Below, one piece after another: positions 50,500 to 59,521 of a stretch of 64,000 nt of DNA (position 1 is the first letter of the stretch; every line of letters begins with the position of its first letter). The translations under genes were made by a program, and so were the position numbers. The stretch covers positions 62,001 through 126,000 of the forward strand of contig CAJPQT010000001.1 in assembly GCA_905372865.1 (NCBI GenBank). Reading direction: 5' to 3'. A model generated the notes under the pieces. That model was not told the origin of the DNA. It worked only from the letters and a program-made list of their open reading frames with translations, and did not search any database. Source of the stretch: an uncultured Centipeda sp. (lineage in GTDB: Bacteria; Bacillota; Negativicutes; Selenomonadales; Selenomonadaceae).

Positions 50500-51092
50500 T
50501 GAAGATAAAACGTGCTCTGATCAGTGTATCCAACAAGACCGGTGTGGTAGAATTTGCGCGCACACTGCATAAGGCAGGGATCGAGATTGTCTCCACGGGC
50601 GGGACGATGAAGGCTCTGCACGAGGCTGGTATCCCCGTCATCTACGTCAGTGATGTGACGGGCTTCCCCGAGATCATGGATGGCCGCGTCAAAACGCTTC
50701 ACCCCTTTGTTCATGGTGGAATTCTGGCTGTGCGTGGAAATCAGACGCATGAAAAGGCTCTGCGTGAATTGAAGATTACGCCGATTGACCTTGTTGCCGT
50801 CAATCTCTATCCATTTAAGGAGACCATTGCCAACCCAAATGTCACGCTTGCCGAGGCGGTCGAGCAGATCGACATCGGAGGCCCTGCGATGATTCGCGCT
50901 GCAGCAAAGAATTTCAAATTCGTTACTGTAATTACAAATCCAGCGCGCTATGCGGAGATTGCAGAGAAGATTGAAAAAGACGGCGCAGTTGATGGTATGA
51001 CACGCATGAAGCTCGCCCATGAGGCATTTGCACACACAGCAGACTATGATAGTGCCATCAATGCATATCTTGCACAGCAACTGGAAAAATGA
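50496..51092 (+). CDS. IMP cyclohydrolase (PurH N-terminal domain only)
   Basis: 198 residues (ATG 50499 with better AAGGAG spacing would give 197). It matches only the MGS-like IMP cyclohydrolase half of bifunctional PurH: ALISVSNKTGVVEFAR, IEIVSTGGTMKAL, GFPEIMDGRVKTLHPFVHGGIL and DIGGPAMIRAAAKNF. The AICAR transformylase half (another about 310 residues) is absent: purD starts 10 bases after the stop and no second-half sequence is seen in other frames. So this is a real split version. It catalyses FAICAR to IMP; the transformylase must be elsewhere. Confidence 0.93.
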   Translation: MMKIKRALISVSNKTGVVEFARTLHKAGIEIVSTGGTMKALHEAGIPVIYVSDVTGFPEIMDGRVKTLHPFVHGGILAVRGNQTHEKALRELKITPIDLVAVNLYPFKETIANPNVTLAEAVEQIDIGGPAMIRAAAKNFKFVTVITNPARYAEIAEKIEKDGAVDGMTRMKLAHEAFAHTADYDSAINAYLAQQLEK

Positions 51093-51102
51093 GGAATACA
51101 AC

Positions 51103-52362
51103 GTGAATATTCTCGTAATCGGATCGGGCGGGCGTGAACATGCACTCTATTGGAAACTCATGGAGAGCCCACAGACAGAAAAAATCTATGTGCTCCCAGG
51201 AAATCCAGGCATGGGGGAGACGACCAACATCTCCGTCACAGATAACGCTGCAATTCTGCGCTTTGCCAAGGAGAAGAAAATTGATCTCGTTGTTGTCGGA
51301 CCTGAGATTCCTCTGATCAACGGACTTGTGGACGAGCTTGAGACGTCCGGGATACGCACATTTGGTCCGCGTGCAAATGCAGCAGAAATTGAGGGCTCAA
51401 AAGCCTTTGCAAAGAACCTCATGAAAAAATATGGGATTCCAACGGCTCGCTATGAAGTCTTTACCGAAGCAGAGTCTGCGCGTGCGTATATTCGTAAGGA
51501 AGGTGCACCGATCGTTGTAAAAGCAGACGGACTTGCGGCAGGGAAGGGGGTCATTGTCGCTGAGACCATCCAGGAAGCACTGGATGCCATTGATGCAATC
51601 ATGGAGAACAACTCCTTTGGCGACGCTGGAACGCGCATCGTCATCGAAGAGTTTATGGAAGGAGAAGAGGCATCTCTCCTTGCTTTCACTGACGGGAAGG
51701 TCATCCGTCCCATGATTAGCGCACAGGATCATAAGCGTGCTTACGATGGGGACAAAGGGCCGAATACTGGTGGTATGGGGACATACGCGCCGGCACCTGT
51801 CATGACAGCGAAGATGACTGAGCGTGCTGTGGAGGAGATCCTAAAGCCGACGATTGCAGCTATGGCGAAGGAGGGACGGCCCTATCACGGTTGCCTCTAT
51901 CTAGGTCTGATGGTAACAAGCGAGGGTCCAAAAGTCGTTGAGTTCAATGCACGCTTTGGCGACCCCGAAACGCAGGTCGTGCTTCCGCTCCTGGACGGGG
52001 ATCTCGTACAAATCATGTGCGCCTGCACTGACGGAACACTTTCCGATGTGCCCATCCATTGGAAGGACAGAGCAGCCGTCTGTGTGGTTCTTGCAGCGGG
52101 TGGATATCCGGCATCTTATGAAAAAGGGCATGAGATTCATGGGATTAGAGATGCAGAGGACACGGGGGCACTTGTATTCCATGCGGGTACGGCGAAACGG
52201 GATGGGAAGATCGTCACAAACGGCGGGCGCGTACTCAGTGTCGTTGGCATAGGAGAGGATATCGCGTCTGCGGTAAAAAAATCCTATGCAGCGGTCGAAA
52301 AAATCTCCTTTAAGGACGCTTATTACCGTAAGGACATTGCACACCGTGCATTAAATCGCTAG
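51103..52362 (+). CDS. purD: GAR synthetase PurD
   Basis: 419 residues, GTG start behind GAGGAA. It ligates glycine to phosphoribosylamine. NILVIGSGGREHAL at the N-terminus, ATP-grasp region with VVKADGLAAGKGVIVAE, DHKRAYDGDKGPNTGGMG and LYLGLMVTSEGPKVVEFNARFGDPETQ. Last gene of the operon. Confidence 0.97.
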   Translation: MNILVIGSGGREHALYWKLMESPQTEKIYVLPGNPGMGETTNISVTDNAAILRFAKEKKIDLVVVGPEIPLINGLVDELETSGIRTFGPRANAAEIEGSKAFAKNLMKKYGIPTARYEVFTEAESARAYIRKEGAPIVVKADGLAAGKGVIVAETIQEALDAIDAIMENNSFGDAGTRIVIEEFMEGEEASLLAFTDGKVIRPMISAQDHKRAYDGDKGPNTGGMGTYAPAPVMTAKMTERAVEEILKPTIAAMAKEGRPYHGCLYLGLMVTSEGPKVVEFNARFGDPETQVVLPLLDGDLVQIMCACTDGTLSDVPIHWKDRAAVCVVLAAGGYPASYEKGHEIHGIRDAEDTGALVFHAGTAKRDGKIVTNGGRVLSVVGIGEDIASAVKKSYAAVEKISFKDAYYRKDIAHRALNR

Positions 52363-52375
52363 TTATAAAAAAGTT

Positions 52376-52410
52376 GGGATCGCCGTTATCTTTCGGCGCC
52401 CCTTATTTTT
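52376..52410 (+). terminator. Terminator of the purine operon
   Basis: GGG-AT-CGCCG (52376-52385) pairs with CGGCG-C-CCC (52394-52402), followed by TTATTTTTA. Confidence 0.75.
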
Positions 52411-52455
52411 ATGCAAACTTTATCAGCGATTCCCTAGATTCATATTCATAAATTG

Positions 52456-52484
52456 TTGACAAGTATTATCATTCTGTGATAGTT
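52456..52484 (+). promoter_or_regulatory. Possible promoter of the MATE transporter
   Basis: TTGACA (52456-52461) with GATAGT or ATAGTT 16-17 bases on. The -35 is consensus, the -10 weak. Confidence 0.4.
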
Positions 52485-52525
52485 TTGTTGAATTGGAATA
52501 TGGGGATAAACAGGGAGATGGTAGC

Positions 52526-53869
52526 GTGCTGACATCTTACGACAAAAATTATCTGAGAATCGGTCTGCCTGCAGCACTCGAGGGTGTTCTCATGATTTTT
52601 CTAAGCAATGCGGACATCATCATGGTCGGAACATTGGGGACAGGCGCCATTGCTGCCGTCAGCATCTTTACGCAGCCGCGCATGATGCTCCTTACCGTTG
52701 CACGCTCTGTTGCCGCTGCTGTGACTATACTGATTGCGGAGCGTTTTGGTCGGGATCAGCACGATACATACGGTGATATTCTCAAAAAGACAATGGTCCT
52801 GGTTGTCGTTTTCCTGGGACTTGCACACGTCGGCTTCTTTCTCTATCTCGATTCCATTCTTCTCTGGATGGGGGCACAACAGGACTATCTACCCGATGCC
52901 ATGATCTACGGGCTCTGGACTCTGCCGGCCGTATTTCTTACATCCGTTACAACGCTTATGCAGGCTGTAATGTTTGGACGCGGGGAATCCATGCGTGTTC
53001 TTTCCATTAACCTGCAAGGTAATGGCGTCAATGTCGTACTCAACGCTCTCCTGATCTTTGGACTTGGTCCCTTTCCAGAGCTCGGTGTGCTTGGTGCGGC
53101 ACTCGGCACTGTAGGCGGTTCAGTATGGTCATTGATCCGAACTGCACAGACCATGTATACGTGGGGAATATTCAATCAGGGGAATTATTGTCTGACACGT
53201 GAATACCTCCATGAATTCCTCGGCGTTTTTGGCGGTATATTCAGCGAACAGGGCTTTGAACGGATCGGTATGGTCGTCTATACGCGCATGGTTGCCGAAC
53301 TAGGCACGATTCCATACGCCGTACACGCGATTGCAATGAATTTCTGCGATTTCTATTATAGCTTTTGCAATGGTATGGGCAAGGCAAGTACAGTCCTCGC
53401 GGGGCATAATCGGGACATGCATAAGCAGGATGAGTGGAGGCGCTATCTCTGGAGTGGAATGCGCTGGAGTTTGATTTTTTCCATTGCAGCATTTCTCATA
53501 ACATTTCTCCTGCGTGAGGAAATCTTCGGCATCTATGCCCATGATCCGTCACTCATGCCGCTCGGAAGTCTGATCATCGCATATGTCGCTGTCGTGAGCT
53601 TTCCGGAGGCATATCAGATGGTATGTGCGGGAATTCTGCGTGCCAGTGGAAAAACAACGCAGGTTGCTGCATACTCCTTTGTGAGCATTACGGTACTTCG
53701 CCCTATCATTACGTATATATTCCTCTATGAGCTAAATATGGGACTTGAGGGAGGATGGATGTCCCTCGTACTGGATCAAAGCATACGTGCCACCTGTGCC
53801 GGGCTTCTCTTGTACAATGTATATCAAAAAATTACCACGGCACATGGAAGCTATTCTAAGCAGGTATAA
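52526..53869 (+). CDS. MATE family efflux transporter
   Basis: 447 residues with about 12 hydrophobic segments in two repeats, starting at GTG behind AGGGAGATGG (upstream TTG 52493 lacks a site). The first repeat has YDKNYLRIGLPAALEGVLMIFLSNADIIMVGTLG, typical of MatE domains; AYQMVCAGILRASGKTTQ in the second repeat is also characteristic. MATE proteins export cationic compounds with sodium or proton antiport; the substrate cannot be told. It stands alone, with no regulator gene beside it. Confidence 0.92.
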   Translation: MLTSYDKNYLRIGLPAALEGVLMIFLSNADIIMVGTLGTGAIAAVSIFTQPRMMLLTVARSVAAAVTILIAERFGRDQHDTYGDILKKTMVLVVVFLGLAHVGFFLYLDSILLWMGAQQDYLPDAMIYGLWTLPAVFLTSVTTLMQAVMFGRGESMRVLSINLQGNGVNVVLNALLIFGLGPFPELGVLGAALGTVGGSVWSLIRTAQTMYTWGIFNQGNYCLTREYLHEFLGVFGGIFSEQGFERIGMVVYTRMVAELGTIPYAVHAIAMNFCDFYYSFCNGMGKASTVLAGHNRDMHKQDEWRRYLWSGMRWSLIFSIAAFLITFLLREEIFGIYAHDPSLMPLGSLIIAYVAVVSFPEAYQMVCAGILRASGKTTQVAAYSFVSITVLRPIITYIFLYELNMGLEGGWMSLVLDQSIRATCAGLLLYNVYQKITTAHGSYSKQV

Positions 53870-53926
53870 CAACAGTAGATAAAGGACTTATTGACTATCC
53901 ATAAAAAATAATCTGGAATAAATGTA

Positions 53927-53955
53927 TTGACAAGTATACCCGATATGGATATACT
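53927..53955 (+). promoter_or_regulatory. Promoter of the riboswitch-controlled transport operon
   Basis: TTGACA (53927-53932), 17-base spacer, TATACT (53950-53955). The transcript would start about 25 bases before the riboswitch P1 stem. Confidence 0.85.
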
Positions 53956-53988
53956 AGATTTTATATTATTATAGAATTAAATAATACG

Positions 53989-54189
53989 TTGCGAGTGTCA
54001 ATGGACAATGTACTTTGAAAATGTCCGTTGTGCGATGAGAGGAAAACGGGTGCAATGCCCGTGCTGTCCCGCAGCCGTAAATAGGGAGCGTTTTTCCACA
54101 GGCACAGAGCCTGTGCCCGTAAAGTCACTGGTGCAAACCGGGAAGGCGGAGGAACGCGCTGATCTATGAGCCGGAAAGCCTGCTCGCAA
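53989..54189 (+). promoter_or_regulatory. Cobalamin riboswitch
   Basis: About 200 bases with the conserved features of the cobalamin element: closing stem P1 TTGCGAG (53989-53995) with CTCGCAA (54183-54189); a core with GAGAGGAAAACGGGTGCAAT (54037-54056); GCTGTCCCGCAGCCGTAA (54063-54080); a variable stem GGCACAG/CTGTGCC (54101-54117); GTCACTGG (54124-54131); GGGAAGGCG (54140-54148); and the B12 box region AGCCGGAAAGCCTGC (54169-54183). It precedes a five-gene importer. Bound cobalamin is expected to favour the terminator at 54281 and turn the operon off. Confidence 0.93.
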
Positions 54190-54256
54190 TAGGATTCATT
54201 GACGGACTCACGAGAGATGGGGAGATGAATAAGGCAATGATGTGTCTTGCACAGAG

Positions 54257-54323
54257 GCATATTGTTGCAGTTTATTTGCGCCGCTTTCTCTTTTGAGATA
54301 AGCGGTTTTAATATGCAACAATA
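54257..54323 (+). terminator. Riboswitch expression platform with terminator
   Basis: Inner hairpin 54281-54305 (CCGCT-TTCTC with GAGA-TA-AGCGG, loop TTTT) followed by TTTTA is a terminator. An outer pair TATTGTTGCA (54260-54269) with TGCAACAATA (54314-54323) encloses it and ends one base before the AAGGAG site of the first gene. Confidence 0.7.
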
Positions 54324-54337
54324 AAGGAGTTGGGGAT

Positions 54338-55282
54338 TTGAGTGCAAAAGCCTTGCTGATGCGTCTTGGCCAAATGCTGCTCACGTTATTGGGTGTAACG
54401 TTCTTAACATTTGCGCTGACATTTTTTGCTCCAGGTGATCCTGTGGATGCGATCCTGGAGACGGGCGATACCATTGTTTCGCAGGAGACAATCGAGCGAA
54501 CACGCCATGAGCTCGGGCTCGATCTTCCGTTTCATCAGCAGTATATTCGCTGGCTGGATGGGGTTGTACATGGCGATATGGGAATGTCCTATTCTGCGAA
54601 GATCCCTGTGAAGGATAAACTCCTGCAGAATCTGCCGGGCACACTTCTCTTGGCAGGAACAGCAGTTATTATGATGCTGCTGATTTCCATTCCGGCAGGC
54701 GTTGTGTCGGCGCTCTACCGCAACCGCTGGCCCGATCAAGTCATCCGCGTCTTCACCTTTCTCGGTGTCTCGATGCCGAGTTTCTGGGTGGGACTCATTC
54801 TGCTCTATGTCTTTGGTCTAAAGCTGGGGCTTTTCCCGATTGCGGGCGGCGAGGTAAGTCTGGATCGTATGATTCTCCCTGCCTTTACGCTTGCGATCCT
54901 GCTCTCATCGAAGTATACGCGGCAGGTGCGTACGGCCGTGCTTGAGGAGCTCGGACAGGACTACGTGACGGGTCTGAAGGCGCGCGGTATGTCGATGCAG
55001 CGTATCCTCTGGCGCCATGTTCTGCCGAATGCATTTCTGCCGCTCATCACACTGCTCGGCCTTGCGATTGGCTGGCTGCTTGGCGGTGTTGCCGTTATTG
55101 AGATTGTATTCTCGTGGCCGGGCATCGGACGTCTTGCTGTGCGTGCGATTGAGACACGCGACTACCCGCTCCTGCAGGGCTTTGTCCTCTGGATTGCAAC
55201 GCTCTATATGATTGTGAATCTGATTGTTGATATATCCTATACCTATCTTGATCCGAGACTGCGGAAGGGGGCGAAGGTATGA
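54338..55282 (+). CDS. Opp/Nik-type ABC transporter permease 1 (NikB-like)
   Basis: 314 residues, TTG start with AGGAG 8 bases upstream. About six membrane helices; DppB/NikB type: N-terminal MLLTLLGVTFLTFALTFFAPGDPV, later TFLGVSMPSFWVGLILLYVFG, and the ATPase-contact loop GLKARGMSMQRILWRHVLPNA. First gene of permease-permease-binding protein-ATPase-ATPase, all under the cobalamin riboswitch. Overlaps the next gene by 4 bases. Confidence 0.93.
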   Translation: MSAKALLMRLGQMLLTLLGVTFLTFALTFFAPGDPVDAILETGDTIVSQETIERTRHELGLDLPFHQQYIRWLDGVVHGDMGMSYSAKIPVKDKLLQNLPGTLLLAGTAVIMMLLISIPAGVVSALYRNRWPDQVIRVFTFLGVSMPSFWVGLILLYVFGLKLGLFPIAGGEVSLDRMILPAFTLAILLSSKYTRQVRTAVLEELGQDYVTGLKARGMSMQRILWRHVLPNAFLPLITLLGLAIGWLLGGVAVIEIVFSWPGIGRLAVRAIETRDYPLLQGFVLWIATLYMIVNLIVDISYTYLDPRLRKGAKV

Positions 55283-56091
55283 CACGGGATCAGCTGCTGT
55301 TTCGCATCTATACAGGCATCATCCTCCTGATTGTGCTTCTCGCCATCTGTGCGCCGTTGATCTCGTCGTATGATCCGTATGAATCCCAGATTCAGATGTC
55401 TCTGCTCCCGCCATCTGCCGAGCACTACTTCGGAACGGATAAGCTGGGGCGTGATCTCTTTACTCGAGTGCTCTATGGTGCACGGGTTTCGTTGACAATG
55501 ACACTGTTTGTTGTCGTTCTCATTGCGGGGCTTGGCACGCTGATCGGTGTCATCTCCGCCTATGTCGGCGGCAAGGTCGATACAGTAATCATGCGGCTTG
55601 CTGATATTTTTCTGGCATTTCCGGGCATTGTGCTTGCGATTGCAATTGCAGGTGTGCTTGGCGGCAGTGCTGTCAATGCAGTCCTGGCCCTTGTGGTTGT
55701 CGGTTGGACGAAGTATGCACGCCTCGCACGCAGCTTGACTCTGAAAGTGAAGCAGCAGGATTATTTGGCTGCCGCCATTACAAACGGTACACGACAGGCG
55801 GATATGATTCGGCGGCATATCCTGCCGAACATCCTGCCGATCATCATTGTGACAGCGGCGCTCGATATTGGGGCGCTCATGATGGAGCTTGCGGGGCTCT
55901 CCTTCCTCGGATTCGGTGCACAGCCGCCGACGCCGGAATGGGGCCTCATGCTGAATGAGGGCCGCCAGCTGATTCAGACGGCGCCCTGGCTTATGATCTT
56001 CCCCGGACTGGCGATTGTCATCGTCGTTGCGGTATTTAATCTTTGGGGAGATAGTCTGCGGGATATTATGGACCCGCGCAAGGCGAATTAA
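55279..56091 (+). CDS. Opp/Nik-type ABC transporter permease 2 (NikC-like)
   Basis: 270 residues. About six membrane helices; N-terminal domain with LICAPLIS-like segment and the FGTDKLGRDLFTRVLYGAR motif of DppC/NikC permeases, and the EAA-type loop AAAITNGTRQADMIRRHILPN. Pairs with the upstream permease to form the channel. Confidence 0.93.
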   Translation: MTRDQLLFRIYTGIILLIVLLAICAPLISSYDPYESQIQMSLLPPSAEHYFGTDKLGRDLFTRVLYGARVSLTMTLFVVVLIAGLGTLIGVISAYVGGKVDTVIMRLADIFLAFPGIVLAIAIAGVLGGSAVNAVLALVVVGWTKYARLARSLTLKVKQQDYLAAAITNGTRQADMIRRHILPNILPIIIVTAALDIGALMMELAGLSFLGFGAQPPTPEWGLMLNEGRQLIQTAPWLMIFPGLAIVIVVAVFNLWGDSLRDIMDPRKAN

Positions 56092-56102
56092 AGGAGGAAC
56101 AA

Positions 56103-57668
56103 ATGGGAAAGAAAAAAAGATGGCTTGCGGCACTTCTGACTGGCTGTATGGCAGCGGCGCTCCTAACGGGCTGCGGCGGCGGAAATCAGTCCGCAGGCGA
56201 CAAAACGACGCTGAAGGTCGGCGTTACAAATTTTGCGGATTCTCTTGAACCCACGGAGAATGCATTTGGATGGGTTGTTGTACGCTATGGCATGGGTGAG
56301 ACACTGACGCAGTTTGATGAAAAGATGAACATCCAGCCGTGGCTTGCCGAGAGCTGGGAGATCAGTGACGATAAGCTGACGTGGATATTCAAAATTCGTG
56401 ATGTTAAGTTTTCGAACGGCAGGCCTCTGACAGCTGCAGCGGTCAAGGCATCCCTTGAGCGTACATTTGCGAAGAATACACGCGCAGCAACCTTCTTCAA
56501 GTATACGAATATGGAGGCGGACGGACAGACACTCAAGATCACGACAGAGAAGCCGGCACCGAGTATGCTTGGTTATCTCGCAGACCCCCTCTTCCTCATC
56601 GTCGATGTCGAGAGCGAAAAGGAACGCAATTTTGCAACACAGGGGCCCATCTGCACCGGTCCGTATATCTGCGAGTCCTTCGTGAAGGAAAAGGCCGTCA
56701 TGAAGAAGAACCCGAACTACTGGGGCGGAGAAGTTCCCTTTGAAACGATAGAGATTCCGTCCATCGACGATCCGAATACACGCGCGATGGCTCTCCAATC
56801 GGGTGAGGTCGATATGGCAGTCAACATCGCTGCTGGTGATATTGGGCTCTTCAGTGACACTGCGAAGTTCCATGTTGACCGCATTGCATCGCTGCGTACG
56901 GTTTTGGCGCGCATCAACCAAAAGGGGATTCTTGGCGATCCGAAGGTACGCGCTGCGTTCATTTCGATGACGGACCGCAAGGCGTACAATGAGGTTATCC
57001 TCAAAGGGACCTTTATCCCGGGAAAGGCTCCGGTTCCGCCCTCTCTTGACTATGGTTTCGATCAGCTGACCGATCCGAATGCCTACAATGTCGAGCGTGC
57101 AAAGCAGCTTCTCGACGAGGCAGGATGGAAGGATACGGACGGCGACGGCATTCGTGATAAGGACGGCAACCCACTGTCTGTGGACTTTATCATCTACAAC
57201 AGCCGTGCTGAGCTGCCGATCTATGCAGAGGCAGTCCAGGCGGATGCGAAGAAGGTCGGCATTGATGTGAAGGTCAAGACGGTTGATTACAATCTTCTTG
57301 ACAAAATTGGAATCAATGGTGAGTATGACCTGCTGATTTCCAACATCACGACGGCAAATACGGGTGACCCCGAGATTTACCTCAACTGGTACTGGCGCAC
57401 GAACATCAACGGCAACAACCCGCAGAACGGCTCCGGTTACAGCAATCCTGCATACGATGCGCTCTGTGCTGACCTTGCTGTTGAGTTTGACCGTGGAAAA
57501 CGCCGTCAGCTGATGATCGATATGCAGCAGATTCTGCTGGACGACGGCGCAGCGCTATTCCTTGGTTATCCCGAGACGAACATCATCAGTTCCACGAAGA
57601 TCACGGGCGCGATTATGCATCCGGCAGACTACTACTGGATCACGAACAAGATCAAACCTGCGAAGTAA
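56103..57668 (+). CDS. Opp/Nik-type substrate-binding lipoprotein
   Basis: 521 residues. Lipoprotein signal ending LLTGC (cysteine near 23). SBP_bac_5 family: TLKVGVTNFADSLEPTEN, PWLAESWEISDDKLTWIFKIRDVKFSNG, TGPYICESFVKEKAVMKKNPNYWGG and DTDGDGIRDKDGNPLSVDF. Such proteins bind peptides or nickel; here the cobalamin riboswitch argues for cobalt or nickel. It has no His-rich patch, so metal uptake as a chelate is possible. AAAGGAGGA precedes the ATG. Confidence 0.92.
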   Translation: MGKKKRWLAALLTGCMAAALLTGCGGGNQSAGDKTTLKVGVTNFADSLEPTENAFGWVVVRYGMGETLTQFDEKMNIQPWLAESWEISDDKLTWIFKIRDVKFSNGRPLTAAAVKASLERTFAKNTRAATFFKYTNMEADGQTLKITTEKPAPSMLGYLADPLFLIVDVESEKERNFATQGPICTGPYICESFVKEKAVMKKNPNYWGGEVPFETIEIPSIDDPNTRAMALQSGEVDMAVNIAAGDIGLFSDTAKFHVDRIASLRTVLARINQKGILGDPKVRAAFISMTDRKAYNEVILKGTFIPGKAPVPPSLDYGFDQLTDPNAYNVERAKQLLDEAGWKDTDGDGIRDKDGNPLSVDFIIYNSRAELPIYAEAVQADAKKVGIDVKVKTVDYNLLDKIGINGEYDLLISNITTANTGDPEIYLNWYWRTNINGNNPQNGSGYSNPAYDALCADLAVEFDRGKRRQLMIDMQQILLDDGAALFLGYPETNIISSTKITGAIMHPADYYWITNKIKPAK

Positions 57669-57686
57669 TAAGGAGGAGAAGCCCGA

Positions 57687-58484
57687 ATGTTAGTTGAGGT
57701 GCGAGGGCTCAAAATCGCATACGAAGGCACGGAAATGGTGCACGGCGTGGACTTCACCCTCAAGGACGGGGAAGTGCTGACCATTGTCGGCGAAAGCGGC
57801 AGCGGAAAGACCACCGTCATTCGGGCGATGCTCGGCTGCCTGCCGCATGTCGGCAGGGTGACGGCCGGCGAGATCCTTTATGACGGAAAGGACATGACGA
57901 AGTGCTCTGCAGAGGACTGGCGCCGCGTGAGCGGAAAGACCGCTGCGATGATCTTCCAGGACAGCGGCAGTATGATGGATCCGATTCGGACCATCGGCGA
58001 GCAGTTCGTTGAGTACATTCAGACACACGATGATATGGGCGTGAAGGAGGCTGCTGCGCAGGCGCAGGATATGCTGGCGCGCATGCACCTTTCCAATCCC
58101 GCTAATGTCATGAAGTGCCATCCGTTTGAACTGTCGGGCGGCATGCGTCAGCGTGTGGGGGTTGCCATGGCAATGTTCTTCAAGCCGGCACTCCTGCTCG
58201 CTGATGAGCCTACATCGGCACTGGATGTGACGACGCAGGCACAGGTCGTCAACGAAATGATGGATATCTGTCAACTAGATGGGACATCCATTGTGCTCGT
58301 GACGCACAACCTCGGTGTCGCTGCCTATATGTCCGACCAGATCATGGTTATGCAGAGCGGCAATGTTGTCGAGCATGGCACCGCCGAAGAGATCATTGAG
58401 CACGCACAGCAGGCGTATACAAAGGAACTCCTGCGTGCCGTACCACAGATTGGAGGAGAGCGTTATGACAACATCGGAGCGTGA
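57687..58484 (+). CDS. Opp/Nik-type ABC transporter ATPase 1 (NikD-like)
   Basis: 265 residues. Walker A GESGSGKTT, ABC signature LSGGMRQRVG, Walker B ALLLADEPTSALD and H-loop LVTHNLGVAA. Short DppD/NikD form without the long C-terminal oligopeptide domain. GGAGGAG precedes the ATG. The next gene starts within its last 20 bases. Confidence 0.94.
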   Translation: MLVEVRGLKIAYEGTEMVHGVDFTLKDGEVLTIVGESGSGKTTVIRAMLGCLPHVGRVTAGEILYDGKDMTKCSAEDWRRVSGKTAAMIFQDSGSMMDPIRTIGEQFVEYIQTHDDMGVKEAAAQAQDMLARMHLSNPANVMKCHPFELSGGMRQRVGVAMAMFFKPALLLADEPTSALDVTTQAQVVNEMMDICQLDGTSIVLVTHNLGVAAYMSDQIMVMQSGNVVEHGTAEEIIEHAQQAYTKELLRAVPQIGGERYDNIGA

Positions 58485-59295
58485 GGTTATCCTGCGCATC
58501 GATCACATCACGAAGCGCTTTCCTCTGGAGGGTGGTAAGGTACTTACGGCATGCGATGACGTGACGTTCCCCGTCTATCGGGGAGATATTCTCGGCATCG
58601 TTGGTGAGAGCGGCTGTGGAAAGAGTACGCTGGTGCGCACATTGATGCAGCTGCATCCGCCGTCGGAGGGACAGATCTTCTTTAAAGACCAGGAGATCAC
58701 CGGCCTCAAGGGCGAGGATGCGCGCAATATGCGGCGCAACATCCAGATGGTGTTCCAGGACCCGACGACCTCGTTCAATCCGAAGATGAAGATCAAGGAC
58801 ATCATCTGTGAACCGCTTCGGAACTTCGGTCTTCTCGAAGGCAGTGCACGGGACAAGGCAGCAGAACTGCTCCGTCTCGTCGATCTGCCCGAGGAGTTTG
58901 CTGAACGCTACCCCGCGAATATGAGCGGCGGGCAGCGGCAGCGCGTAGGCATCGCGCGTGCACTTGCCCTCGAGCCTGAGATTCTGGTCTGCGATGAGGC
59001 AACGAGCGCACTCGATGTTTCCGTCCAGGAAACGATCGTGGAGCTCCTTGTCCGTATCCAGCGCGAGCGGAATCTGACGATTCTCTTTATCTGTCATGAT
59101 CTCGCACTTGTCTCGCGTCTCTGCACCCGCGTCGTCGTTATGTACTTCGGCAAGGTTGTGGAGGAGCTGGAGGGGAAAGATCTCGCACAGGCGAAGCATC
59201 CGTACACGCAGAAACTGCTAAAGTCTGTGTTTACTCTCCTGCCGAAGGGAAAGGCACCGCGCATTATTCTCCCGGATGTCGAAATCCCAGCATAG
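58465..59295 (+). CDS. Opp/Nik-type ABC transporter ATPase 2 (NikE-like)
   Basis: 276 residues from ATG 58465 with GGAGGAG upstream. Walker A GESGCGKST, MVFQDPTTSFNPKM (Q-loop region), signature MSGGQRQRVGIARAL, Walker B ILVCDEATSALD, H-loop FICHDLALVSRL and a C-terminal segment HPYTQKLLKSVFTLLPKG typical of DppF/NikE. Second ATPase of the importer and last gene of the operon. Confidence 0.94.
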   Translation: MTTSEREVILRIDHITKRFPLEGGKVLTACDDVTFPVYRGDILGIVGESGCGKSTLVRTLMQLHPPSEGQIFFKDQEITGLKGEDARNMRRNIQMVFQDPTTSFNPKMKIKDIICEPLRNFGLLEGSARDKAAELLRLVDLPEEFAERYPANMSGGQRQRVGIARALALEPEILVCDEATSALDVSVQETIVELLVRIQRERNLTILFICHDLALVSRLCTRVVVMYFGKVVEELEGKDLAQAKHPYTQKLLKSVFTLLPKGKAPRIILPDVEIPA

Positions 59296-59329
59296 CAGTA
59301 TTCAAAACAGTAAATATATAATACGTACC

Positions 59330-59363
59330 ATAAAAGGGCAGCGATTTTTCGCGGCCCTTTTAT
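59330..59363 (+). terminator. Terminator of the transport operon
   Basis: ATAAAAGGGC (59330-59339) pairs perfectly with GCCCTTTTAT (59354-59363), with an inner GCG/CGC; A and T runs make it work in both directions. Confidence 0.85.
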
Positions 59364-59431
59364 AATTCTGTTCTATTGCCATACACTGTATAAATATTGA
59401 ATCACAACACGAACACTTCTCAAATTTTATC

Positions 59432-59460
59432 TTGCTGTCAATCTGAAATGATGATATTAT
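59432..59460 (+). promoter_or_regulatory. Promoter of the phosphate transport pair
   Basis: TTGCTG (59432-59437), 17-base spacer, TATTAT (59455-59460). No clear Pho box seen. Confidence 0.5.
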
Positions 59461-59521
59461 TGTGATGTGAGTTTTTGTTATCCCTCCAACTTGACTTCTT
59501 CTTAGGGAGGAATCTGGATTT

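Noticed and set aside
50496..51102. Frameshift-truncated full-length PurH
   Set aside because: Searched by eye in the other frames after the stop: purD begins 10 bases later with its own ribosome site, so there is no room for a lost second half. A true split gene fits better.
52456..52484. Fur-like palindrome upstream of the MATE gene (TATTATCATTCTG)
   Set aside because: Only a partial match; no second half of the expected symmetry.
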